64,000 nt of DNA from Xylaria sp. FL1777 (lineage: Eukaryota > Ascomycota > Sordariomycetes > Xylariales > Xylariaceae). Every line of letters starts with the position of its first letter. Position 1 is the stretch's first letter. The translations under genes were made by a program, and so were the position numbers. Shown one piece after another: positions 44,758-56,698 of the stretch. Location of the stretch: positions 232,531 through 296,530 of the forward strand of contig MU400558.1 in NCBI GenBank assembly GCA_022578965.1, written 5' to 3'. The notes under the pieces were generated by a model. The model was not told the DNA's origin. It did not search any database and saw only the letters and a list, made by a program, of their open reading frames with translations.

Positions 44758-47700
44758 TTACCTACCCAGTTCTGCACGCGCGCACATGTGACCGGCATCG
44801 CTGGCGGCTGCGCTGTAGCGTAACTGGGTTTTTGCATTCCGTCCGTGTCTGTTTGTTGGCTTGGCTCGCAAAGCGGAGCGATGCATGCCCTTTTCGACAA
44901 GCTCCCTAGGCAGATAAGAACCTCAGATGGAGTGACCTAGGTGTAGATGATCTACGCTACACCTATCTAGTGTAGTATAGGCATAGGCATCTAGTGGCTC
45001 AGGCTCTGAGGAAATCGAACGAGCGGCGGCCCATTCGAGACGGACCAGGTACGCTATGCGCACACTACTGCCACACTATGTATCTAGATCGATCGAGGAC
45101 GCATTCCGCGCATGAAAAAACCTAGCCCAGCCCAGGCCACCGCGCTCGTAGCGGCCAGATCCGGTCGCAGATATGCTACGGTACTGTCGTGTGCACCATT
45201 CAGACGTGCACACACGACCCGACTTCGAAACGGGTCGGTTGGCCTTTCCGAGATGCAGTGAAGACCAGCGCAGCAGCAGCAGCAGGCCTGCCCGTTCCTC
45301 TGCTCGTGAGGTTATGTAGGTGCGGTAGGTGGGAAGTGGGAACAGATACCACCTCGGTGATGAACGCGTGCCGGTTGCAGCTCTGGTCGCAGTGACCGAC
45401 CCGCAGGGACCTTGCACCAGAGGCCCTGTTCATCTGGACAGCGCTCAAGGCCCTCCTCTCTCTCTCTCCTCCCTCCCACCGTTGACCCTGCAGGGTACCT
45501 GGTCTCGGCAAGCATCATCTTACGCCTGTAAGCGACTCCCCCCATTGCGCCATCAAATTCCCCAAGACATGCTGTGCAACAGCCGTTCTGCGGGCATGAC
45601 CCCTCACCGTAAGGCGCGGAGGCATAATGATCGTGTAAGCTTGGGCAATATTAAACGAAGGGGGGATGCCTTATCCAGGTACCGTACCGTGCCGTCCGCA
45701 AGATGGATAGTCCAGAGCCTAGAGCCCAGCGTCCCAGAGCCTAGACTACGTGTATGTTGCAAACAGAGAAACAATAATGTTCTGACCACATACGCTAGTG
45801 TGTAACTGCTACTCGAGGAGCGCATGACTCGGTGACAACGCGCTTGTCTCGTTGCACCGGGGAAGTTTGTCCCTGATCTCTCCGGGTAGATAGAAGACTA
45901 GGCGGGAAATGCTACGCGAAAGCGGGCCACTTGGAGATTCTGTAACGTACGTAGTGACCGGGGTGAGTGTGATCTGATGCTCTTTGGGGTAGCATTGCAG
46001 CTCCAAACTCACTCCATGTTTACTTACCGGTTCTCCCTAGCTGACATCAAGAACACTATCGAGCTTGACCAAGAAGGTAGCAAGATGCTACTAGATCGCA
46101 CTAGTCGATGCTTGCTGCTGCAGAGATCTGGTCATTTGACGTAGCGGTGAAAGCCGAATGTAGGTCCAGAGACTGTGCCCTCTCGCTCCCGACGCCCTAT
46201 TTCTCCTTTATCAGCCGAGATACACACGGCCGTATGCGCAGGTAGCATCGAGGTGGTCGCCATGGAGAACTATACGGCTTTCGCTATGATCAGCTGTCGT
46301 TGATTGGACTGCCTCATCGGTGTTCGTTACCAATACCGGTTGCGCAACTCCTACCTGGACAACCGTTTACTTGCACTTTCGTTAACAGAAAACATCCTGT
46401 TGGCTCGGCAGCTGTGCCGCACCCAACCTGCTATGCCGTATCTATACTACACTACAGTATGAGGAATACAAGGGATGAGATCCGACATTTTCCCACATTG
46501 GGGAACGAGACTGACTTGAGTCGGTAGTTAGGTCGATCGAAAATTCTCCGGGCGAGGCTAGGGTTGCCGGGCAATAGAGTGATGACCCCCATTGTACACT
46601 ACACTACGCAGAAATGCCTGTCCCTGAGCTATTGCAAGGTTGCGACGCCTACGCTACTTCCCGTGCCCTGAATTGTCCGAACCGTGGTAAGTATTCCCTC
46701 GGCTCTCTCCTCATCTTCTTTATACCATACATGTAGTGTATTTTCTGCTCTGCGGCCCGTTTGACCCAACTGGGGGTGGGTCACCTAGTCATTGCGGAAG
46801 GGGAAAACGAGCGACCAAAAAATAAAAATTAAAATAAAAACAAAAGTCCAACCAGCTCGGTTGCTGTGGCTGCTTGAGGGACCAGGGGATTCAGGCTATA
46901 GTAGAACGGTATTAAGCGTGTGACGATGACAGCGCATACGCGCATTTTCACGCGGCACCGACCAAGCCCGTCCTCAAGCATGTGCGGTACAGACCGTAGT
47001 GTGGTGTCCAGCACCTAGATACGGTAGCAAGATCTGCTCAACAAACCACAGGCCCTCGTTGTATCTACTCTGCAGCCAAGGGATCTCAACTGTGGCCTTC
47101 AACTGTGGCCTGGTTAGAGAACAGCTTACCCCGGTCCCACCTCCACGTTTTTGTGCGTTGTTTCTAGTATCCTGCGTCGTCTAGCATGCTGAAGCGGAAG
47201 CTCGCTTCGGCCAATTGAACTCGTCGCTCGCCATCGCATAGACAGGTTTGTAACATGTGGCCATTGATCCCTTGGCCTTCCCAGGCTTCAAGGGTCTTCG
47301 CCTGGAGAGAAGAAAGTCGAGTGGCTGGTGGTCAATATTACCCCTACTATAACCACCCAGAGGTGAGGGATCAGATTTGTTAGGTGTAGATATCTGGCGA
47401 GCATTATCGGCACAATGGGAAAATACATCATACAGGGGCTTGGCACTTGGGTGAGGCTGGGGCTGGCCCAGCGTTATGCTCGGCACTCTTGCCATCTACC
47501 TAATAACAGCGGGTAATCGTATCCTTTTCCTAGGTGAGGCAGGACAATATGATTACCTAAGGCGCCTATTCACCCAGTCAGAATATCATAGTATTGCCTT
47601 GGGACACTCACCCTTCGATATACCGGAACCGGTGGGTCATAATAAGACAACAATGTGATGTAGAAAGAATATATCAGTTTTGTGGATAGCAGCAGCACGG

Positions 47701-48900
47701 CAAGTATGACAAATAAGCATCTTCAAAGTGCCTGATCCTTCTGAGTTTCTCATACGAGTTTCTGGCCCGGTCGAAATTGGCCAGCGATGATCTCTCGAAT
47801 TTTTGTCCGCAGACCTACCGCCACTCTTTCTTTGTCCTATCCATCGATCGACTAGGTCCAACATGAACCCTCCGTGACACATATTTTGCCTGAAACGCAT
47901 TGCTGAATTTTTTTATCGCCTGTAATTTGATGGTACCTGCATCAGACCAGAATGTCCTCCGTATGCCGTGTGCTCCATCTTCTGCCGCCCTTGTTGACTG
48001 CCATTAATCAGCATTGTCTTCCCTTCCGTCGTCATCATCGCTCGAGGGGTATCTTTCCTACACGCCCAACCCAGTTATTAGAATACATAAGGTGTTTCTT
48101 TCCCAATCTACCTGCAACCGCTGTTACAATGCAATAAAAAAAAAGAAGAATCCAGCTATCCCCTGAGAGATGTGTTAAGTTGTCTGTTTCTGCTCGCCCA
48201 TGGTAACTGACCAATCAACCAACTATTTATGAAATAAACGAAAAAAAAAAAGACAAAAGAGACACTTCATGTTTATGTGACGTCCCAGACGCGTGCATTA
48301 TATATACTGAAAGAGGTTATGGGGCCAAAGGGATAGTGAATAACGCCAATTAAAACACCATTTTCGCTTCGTCCCCGTCGTTTGTCTAAAATCCGCCGTG
48401 TCATCAAGAAGAATAAAGCAGAGAAGAACGTAGGCATCGTAGCGTGTTGTGGGCACCTCTAGCCAAGAGTTACCGTCTTATATACCGCGAAAATATAAAG
48501 TATGCACCAAGCCATTTGCCCTTCACTACCAGAACTGTTGTACAAAGAGTGCGGAAGTGGGAGCTCGGGAGCACGCTGGCCGACACCGAACGCCTTGCAT
48601 GTAAAGAATGATAGAGTAGGTAATCTTTTTGGGCAGTAGTCGAGTTAGAACGTAGGCTTGCCGGTCGAAGGTCGACATTCGTAATTAAGTTTGCTCTTGA
48701 GATCATTAAAGGTTCTGGCTGCGTATTGCTGCCACCGCTCAGCCAAAGCTACGGATTAGGTTGCGTATTCTCGATAGGTAGATCAGACGATAATCGTTCG
48801 AGAATCGATCGGATCCAGGTTACTGCTACCTCTTCAGCTGCTGAGGATAGATGATGTCCCCAGACGCAGGAGCTGAAGCGCCTGGTGGGGACCCTGATTG

Positions 48901-49853
48901 CTATAAGCCCTCTTCTGCTCCCACCTCTTCTGGCATCTCTCCGGACAACTGTGCAGCCCGCTCGCGACATGCTTGGGGGGTGAACCCAGGCCCGACCTTG
49001 TTCGAGACGTAGCGCCATTTCTCGTTTTCGTAGTCTTGAAGTGCCGTTCGAAGCTTTTGATCCTGTTTGGCCCTCCATTAGTATCCAGCGAATATTTGTT
49101 GGACGAAAGTGCATAGCGCTTGGTCACAGGTGGTCTTACCGTTTCGTCCGTCCACTGGGTTGTCTTGGCTTTTAGTTTCGTACAGTAGCGAACCTGGAGA
49201 GTTCCGGAAGAGCGTCCAGGGAAAAAGTCGGCTATCTGCTTCCAAGTCAAGCTCTTGTTCTCCTTCAAGTCGATGAGGAGTGCATCGTCTTCCGGCGTAA
49301 ATTTCAATTTTGGGCCTCTTGGTCGAGGCGCAGGTGCTGGCATCCCAACTTGTCCCACTACGCTTGGTGCGCCTCCTACCCCGCTACCCATGTTTCCTTC
49401 TCCTTCGCGCCTCATCATTTTAGACGGTGGTCCTTGGTCGGGAAGTCTGTGATGATGGTGGGTCGGGGCCGCTGCGGCAGCTGCCTGTGCGTATGCGGCT
49501 CCCATGGAAGACTGCTGCATGGGATCGAGATCGCCTTGCTCGAGATCAGGAATCCCAGGAACAGAAAGATCGAGGTCGTCCGGACGTGGGCGTTTCGAAC
49601 CTGCGCTATGTGACTGAGTTGGTGTCAAGGATGGATACAGTGGCGTTCCGACGACGGCATGAGGCGAAGGACCTGCGCCATAGTGCGGAGGCTGGTGGCC
49701 CATGTGCCGGGCCGCCGGGTGTCCTCCGAGTTGGCCCGGATCCATTAAGATCTGGTGGTGATGGTGGTGGCCGGGGTGATGTTGCGACATAGTGTGGTGA
49801 GAATGCGAGGCAGGCTGTTCATGTAAGCCGCCGTGTCCTGTATGTTGCTGCAT
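48901..49853 (-). CDS. Tandem SANT/Myb-domain DNA-binding regulator
   Basis: Two exons on the minus strand, 49140-49853 and 48901-49062, encode 291 residues from the first ATG (MQQHTGHGG). The N-terminal half is disordered and rich in His, Pro and Gln, with an Ala run and a KRPRPDD basic patch. Residues about 180-228 form a Myb/SANT repeat (KFTPEDDALLIDLKENKSLTWKQIADFFPGRSSGTLQVRY) with three spaced aromatic/hydrophobic core positions; a second, degenerate repeat spans the splice junction (WTDETDQKLRTALQDYENEKWRYVSNKVGPGFTPQACRERAAQL). This pairing is common in ascomycete Myb-like transcription factors; targets are unknown. The same frame stays open 108 codons further upstream with similar composition but no ATG, so the true N-terminus may lie in an unplaced exon. 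The gene stands alone in gene-poor DNA. Confidence 0.85.
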
Positions 49854-50177
49854 TGGATTAGCTCGATGGTGGTGGTGTGAGTCGTATGCGTGCGGAGTTT
49901 GGCTTTGCTCCCCCGGGTGCGATTCTTGTGGAGAGTATTCGACATGGTAGTCTGGTCCTACTCGATAGTTGCCCGCCAGCGTGTCCTCGAAACATGGGTC
50001 CCGCCAGAGCGAACCGCTCTGAACGGTCGCCGGATTCTGAACGGAGAGAATCTGAAGAATGGAAACCCCTCGGGGTTTCTGTTGCGCCGGAAGCTGTAAC
50101 CCAGGTGGGCGTTTGTCGCTGGTCTCGAGAAGAGCAGACGTCGTGCTGGTTTGCCGTCGAAATAGATATCGGGCGAT
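49854..50177 (-). other. In-frame open extension upstream of the Myb gene (possible missing N-terminal coding)
   Basis: Reading the Myb frame upstream of its first ATG, no stop occurs until the TAA at 50178-50180. The 108 codons give a plausible sequence, with KRPPGLQLPAQQKPRG, then NYRVGPDYHVEYSPQE and DSHHHHRANP just before MQQH. Its Gln/Pro/His composition matches the annotated N-terminus. No ATG is present in this frame, so either an upstream exon is spliced in, or this is a leader that is open by chance. Confidence 0.55.
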
Positions 50178-53100
50178 TTAATGCGTGTCTAACAGCCCTG
50201 TACATGTGTTGGCTCGAGGCGACTATCGTAGACGAAGCTTTCAGGTGTGGGATGCAGTGGGATCGGGGTTGGTGTTGGTGTCTTGCGAGTGATAGGGTTT
50301 CTATCAACTAAAAGGGAAGAATAAAAAAATATGAAATAAAAGTCAAGCTCGGCGCAGTTCGTTGCCACCTAAGCACTTGAGTTTTGGGGATTAGCCCTTT
50401 TTCTTGTTTTCCTTAAATGCTCTATTATATGGACAAAGTGTTAGAGAATACTAGGGCACGCGGGCAACGGTCTGCATTATATCGTCTGATTTCCTTCTTG
50501 GTTACCATCCTAGACTAGGATGCGGTTGGGATTGACAAGCAAGCACCTGGGCTAGGTCACTTTCATCCAAAAGTCAAAGCACTTGACCGGATTCGATCTG
50601 TGCGAGACGAGTATGGTTCCTGAACGGGTGTGCAGGTTCGCGTACCTTGGCCGACAACGACGTTAGCATAATTTGGGGATCTTATGCCATGGTCTGCCTG
50701 GCCGGATATAGAAACGAGACAAGGCCCCGGCCGGAGGTGATGATGCAACTAGGGGGGGGACGACCACCACGGCGGATCGAGCTCAGGGTATAGCCGGTAG
50801 GGGATTAAGAGACCAGGGGAACACGAATAGAGTCAAGCGCCGCGACCAAGGCTTACAAGGTTGTATTCAAGCTAATCTCGGCGGGACTGATGTGGCCCGA
50901 CGATACTCGAGTTTAGAAAATGGCGTGGAAGAAGACAAAGCAAGACTGCAGAGAGAGAAAGAAAAGCTGAAACAAGCCCTAACCATGCAGCGTGTAGAGA
51001 GGGCATGACAAGCAATCAGAGGTGTCCCACACCTCAGTTCATGGCAACCAGGTCCCTGCTTAACATGCTGCTCAGGAAAGCCAAGGCGATGACAATCCCT
51101 GAAAGGTCAGACTGCCGGTTGATGGGTGGCGCAACAAAGACCGGCTGCTAGGAAGCAAATGAGAAACAAGTATCGGGGAGTTGGGCCGTTCACACACCTC
51201 CACTAGGAGGGATATAGTTGAGACTGGGGTGGTATAATAAGGAAGCAGAGAGCTATGATGCTGACATGCCATAGGGCGGTGGAAACAGCAAGGTTGCAAA
51301 ATAGCCCCAGGTTATGCTAGGTAGATTGCCGAACAGAAAAGGCGCGAGGCAGGGAAATCCGTCCTCGAGCGCCACTAGCGAGGCAAATTTGCCCTCTATG
51401 TGCAGATGCGCAGAGCGTCACAAGGCTCATGGAAGCGATTGATTTTCCTATGCGTAGTTGAAGTCTGGTTCCAGTGTAGGTAGCGTGAGCCAGCATCTCA
51501 AATGAAATCGAGAAGGATCTAGACTAGGTAGCACACAGAGGCGCCGGGATAATGCGGCGGAGGAAAGGATACGTTAGGAGGAGAATCGGCCGAGACGGGC
51601 AACAACGCCTTTCTGCAACGAGATTAAGACGTACAATTCCTTACGCGGGTGGAAGAGGAAGTCCACAAAGCGCCGAGAGGCCCCTTACGACTCCATGCGC
51701 ACCTTCGAAGGGGGTTCGATAGTGGATGAGGCGTGGGCGGCGAGTCCAACGAAGAGAGGCAGGCGTCGTGACTATCGGCCAATTCGCCCCTCTCGCATCA
51801 TCGGAGACGGCGATCCCAGCCGTGACTATGACTGTACTTGGACCTCAAGCTCCTGGGGCTTGACTCAGCGAGGTATCGAGAGCCGCCTTGGACACCAGGT
51901 CGGTACGTGGGAGGACCCGTGACCCATGTCTCTTCGCGCGTTCTGTTATTGCGCAATCCATGCGATGGGGCCTCGACGCCAATTGCAGCATGGCGGGAGA
52001 CGCTTCTGGCATCTGAGATCCCAAAGCTGAAAGTAGAATATTCCAAGACGAGTTGTTGCATGAATCAGACGCGTCTCAGCAATTCAAGCAATTAAATGAT
52101 GTATTATGCTGAGCGGCCAGGGGAAATTTGCGGGTGGGTTCGGGCTTCTAGAAGGGCTTAAGAGCTTCTAGGGCGCGAGCAGGGATTCCGAGCCTCACAC
52201 ACACGTACCTAGTGTAAGCCACAGCGTGGTTCGAGATCATGTGAATGAGGCCCATGGCCGCCGGGTCTCTCCCTATTTCGAGGGGGACTTTGTCTGGAGC
52301 CGACGAAAGGAGAGGGAGAGGAGAAATGAGAAGTTAAAGCAGAGACGGCAACGGGGCGAATGAGCACCGGGCAGGTAAACAAGATGCAGGTACGGGCCTC
52401 GTCGCTACTTGCCTGCTGCGTGTAAGTCGAGGTGTACGCTCTTGGTATGCAGATACAATTGTACATGGGTAGATGGAAGACGTCCACTACACAGCGCGCC
52501 GGTACACTAGACTAGCCAGGTATATGTCGGTACCTTACATTTACACCACACTAGGCAGGCTACGTGACTTATAATTAGAGTAACGGGCTACATGGGGAAA
52601 CGTCTAGCCCAGCTAAGAGCCTTCTATACAATGTACACGACCGATGTCAAGGTAGCAATCCTAGGCGCCACCAACTCGCATTGGTATTGGCATACTACTG
52701 TCCATACTAGCATACATGGGAATACATGGGAAAAAAGAAGTATCCAGTGTGCCGTCCTGCTGCGGAGGTTAGCGAGTATTACGGTCGGTTAGTCCTTCAT
52801 GCATCCAATGGAGTGTACAGTAGACGATAGTTGCTAGTCATCTTCAGTGGCGTACCGTTCGTTCGTCCCGAGGGGGAAGATAATCCTGATGCCTGCTCTC
52901 GATTCAGTCGTCTAACCAGAACTAGAACGGCGGCCCTGTGCACACCCTACCAGTACCCGTCAGCTAACAAGACGGTTATTCGGCTATCCCAATATCCAAC
53001 TACTCATTGGATGCCTTGGACGAGCTACATATCTCCTTTGTGTAGTGTAGAGGTGGGCAACAGCTCATTACAACCCCAACAACACACAAAGCCCAATAAT

Positions 53101-56100
53101 AACGGCTGAGCAGATCATATATGCACGTTTGTGGAACGACGGGGCAAGGCCTCGAATTCGAATGGCTGCCCGCGACATGGGATACCACCCTAGGAAGGTA
53201 GGTGAAGGATCTCTATCGAGGCTGACCACCAACCACTTGAGCGACCAATGAAGCTCTCCTCAGCGAGGAACGGGGCCCTGAGACTATGCAGACAGCGCGC
53301 ACCCGTTCGCTTCGCCGCCGTGAGAATGAGGCTACGACGACAGCGCTGAATCCAATGGCGCCTCGAAGTGCTCTGGAGATGGAGTCGGTTTGTGACGTTG
53401 CAAACCGTTCCGGCCGAGTTCCGAGTCCCTGATCTGCGGAGCCGGCACCGAAGAGCATCGTATCGCGTTTGTGCACGTTCGTTGATCAAGGTCGGTGTAG
53501 TTTGAGCTGCATACACCTCCACGGGATTGCGCTGCGAATCATACGATTCAGTCATCTGCAGATGGTTTGGGGGGCATTCGTTTCTTTTTTTTTCTCATTT
53601 TCCTATTCTGCTCCTGGTGATTCCTGACATCGACGGCCTCCGTTCTCCGCCCTCGTACGCGTTTCGGATGGATGGTGAGCTAAACCCGGCGGCTATCGCT
53701 GTTGCTGTTACAGTGCAGCTCACCTACCAGCCAAACGCGGCTCGAGACCTGTCTGTCTACGCAGCAGTACGTGCATAACGTGAGGTGTCGACAGCGAAGT
53801 TGGGCCTGAACAGTTCTAAGATTAACGTTGTTCCCGAGTTCTTGGGCCACCACAGCAATGCAAGACTAATATTGGCTGATACAATCAAACGTTTTGAGGA
53901 GCCCCTGTCTATAATGCATACCCTGGCCACAAGTACACGTGTAGTGAGATGGAAAGTTTTTTTTTTTTTTGACAGGTGGAGTAGCAGGCATTTAGAGAGC
54001 TTGCAGGGCCCTCGTTGTAATGACGACTTCGACGACTTTTCGATACACTTACACTAGGCATCTGGTTGAGCCAGCTCCCCTGGCCCAGCTTACTGGCGCA
54101 GAGTCTATACGCAATACGCTACTATACTAAGTACGCGGGGTTGCTTGGCCAATAATAGCTCCATCCACTGTTCGTCTTTCCTTGGGGATCTGCCCTGATT
54201 TAGTCGCAGATGCGAGGCACGCACTGTCGTGTAAGTAATAAGTAGGTGGTGTAAGTGTGGAAGTACGGTAGGTGTTGGTTGTACTATGTACGTATAGGCA
54301 TGTGTAAGTGCTTAGGTAAAGAATTATGCTACCTTAGGTACTGTACGTACATACATACTTCCAAGCACACTAGGTACTGCCACTACTGCGTATGCGTAGA
54401 CCTCGACATCCTACGTGCGTATACGCTACGCATACCTACATCATGATGTAAGTATACCTGCGACCTCTACGAACTGCCCAATATAGGCAAGATCTAGCGG
54501 CCGTCGCTGTAGGTCATCTGCGTAGTGCATTGGTGCATTGACGAGGGTAATTTGCTGGTCCTATTATGCTCCTCGCTAGGTGTTCTTAGCGTGGTATAGC
54601 GCCGTGGCTCGTGCGCCACCTCTAACGCCAGCGCATTATCGAGGCGATGCCGACGAGTGGTGGGCCTCGTCGTTATGCGCGCTTGAGAATAAGATGATGT
54701 CAACTGCGCATTATGCCTACCGCTGCCCTCCCTTCCACCAGGGGCGTGGGGGGAAGGGGAGAGGAGAAGAACTTTACCACTCCCCTGTCTCCTAATCCGT
54801 TTCTTGTTCCTCCCCCGTCGCCCAACTCACCGGTACGTACTCGGTCATTAGCATCCCGTTCAGCTCAAGGCGGCCGGAGGAACCGAAATACGTCCATTAT
54901 GCTCTCTGCCCGCGCGCGCGCGCGAAGTGTCTCTCGTCCAGGATCCCAGCAATGTCGACCCTTTCAAGGTCCAGCCAGTGTCGCTAGTATGATCCAACCC
55001 CATGGCATATCCGCCAGGCATATCCGCCATGGCGGTAGCAGGCAGGGAGCCAGGGAGAAGACTTCCAGAAGGTCGCCGAACTACTGGATCTTGACGGCCA
55101 ACCTGGACCTTGCTGAAATGATGGCTGATGGACATGTGGCGTCACGCCAACTAATAATAACTGCCTATGCGACTGCCACCTCACATATCATGGATCTGCG
55201 CTGTTGTGTTTTGTACACATGCGTCTCATGTATAACTTTTACACGTACTCGCGGTACGTACTGCGGCCAATTCTGAGATATGTAAAGCCGTGGGCTCGGG
55301 GGTCTTTCCGTCCTCGTCCGTTTCTCGCTTCACTACGTACTGGCTATCATGCAAAGCTGGATCGCGTCTCTCCTAACGAGATCAATGTACGCCATATCCT
55401 CGTATTTACTGCATAGCCGGGATGACTTGTAATCTCCTTGATCCTGACTATCTGGTTTGTCATCGTAGGCATTGTGGCGTTGGGCGGCTCATGGATTTTT
55501 GGACAGAATCTCTCCGGGGTGCTAATTATATCCATGTAGGGCTTTAACGCGGTAATCCACCATCTCACTGCACGAACACAAACAGGGCAATTGTATCGAT
55601 TATTCAATATGGGATATTCCGGGGGCACGGCGGCGGCTACTAGGAAAAGTGCTGCCACCCTGGCCCAGCGAGTTTGTTTTTCTTATAGTCATTTATGACA
55701 TGGATGAGGCGACTCCATCAGTAAAGATTATCACAGGGAATCTAGTTATCTAGAAATGCCAGAACAGAAAAGCAAGTTGATAGAAAGGTATGATATAGGG
55801 TCGATTTTTAAGTATAACTAACTACTGATAAAATTCAAACGTAAAACTATCATCTGAACCTCTAAGGCTTTAATTATTTATTAGCAACATGCCCGTTGAA
55901 TGAACCATGCCAATCATCCCATAATACTAGAAAGATGAGAAAACAGATTGAACAAACGGCCCAATTCATAGGATGGTACAACTATACGGTTTGATAGAAC
56001 TGTCAGTTAACTTCGAGTCTCGAAGGAAGACCCACTCCGTCACAATATCTCTGCTCCATAGGCGATTGAAGAGATAACCAAGAATCCTGCCTCAAAGAGA

Positions 56101-56698
56101 ACCACCACTGTCGAGACATGAGGCAAGCACAGGAAAGTGTTTCCAATAGACTATAGAGCACACTATCGACCCAGAAGCAGACGAAACTACTCGAATTTAC
56201 ACTACCACCAACATACCAATCCCTAAATACATATACCAGTACGGAGGAACTAAGACTCTTCCCTGCTAATATTTGTAGAAATTAGAAGCTAAGTATTTGT
56301 TATCCGTGGAAGGCGTATATTAATTCCAAGGCTTAAGACGTAGCAACTAAATAACCAATGTCATGAGCTTAGGGCTATAATCCTAATAAAAACTATGCTA
56401 CTACCGCATAGTATGTTATATTAAGCTCAATGTATCATACTTAAAAGTAGCACGAGCAAAATTAGACATTGTCAATCGCCTTAGTTATTTCCCTGAAGCT
56501 ATAGACGGGCGAAACTTCCCATGAGGAGCCAAGTGAGCTTCAGATATAGCTGTGGCGGCCAAGCGCTCATAGCAATGTCAGGTTCTTCGATCCTTCGATC
56601 TCAGCTCTTCTCTTCCTATCACGAACTTCTCGTGGGGGATCTTATGTTTAACTCTTTTTTATATACTTAAATCATATCATGCATGGACTTACGTAAAA
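50178..56698. other. Gene-poor 6.5-kb region upstream of the Myb gene
   Basis: No convincing gene was found on either strand. The left part is likely a long promoter and leader of the Myb gene, as is usual for developmental regulators in fungi. The right part (55700-56690) is AT-richer. TACGTA/TAGGTA words recur at 54240-54440. A short CG run (CGCGCGCGCGCG) lies at about 54911-54921. Confidence 0.5.

Larger units (their letters stand above)
40798..48900. other. Gene-poor 8.1-kb region with simple repeats
   Basis: I found no reading frame with a recognisable domain, signal peptide or consistent exon structure on either strand. The region holds dinucleotide and tetranucleotide repeats (TTTC at 41376-41405, TC at 42224-42255, GT/GTAT at 42708-42789, GA at 44112-44128, GT-rich at 44674-44757) and scattered TAGTGTAG/TAGGTA words. 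It lies downstream of the Myb gene. A non-coding transcript or a strongly decayed gene cannot be excluded. Confidence 0.55.

Noticed and set aside
46616..46690. Exon-like start (MPVPELLQGCDAYATS) followed by a GTAAGT donor
   Set aside because: No matching second exon or domain could be found downstream, so a gene is not supported.
49858..50307. 149-residue ATG-initiated frame upstream of the Myb gene
   Set aside because: Arg/Ser-rich composition typical of off-frame reading, while the Myb frame over the same bases reads as protein-like.
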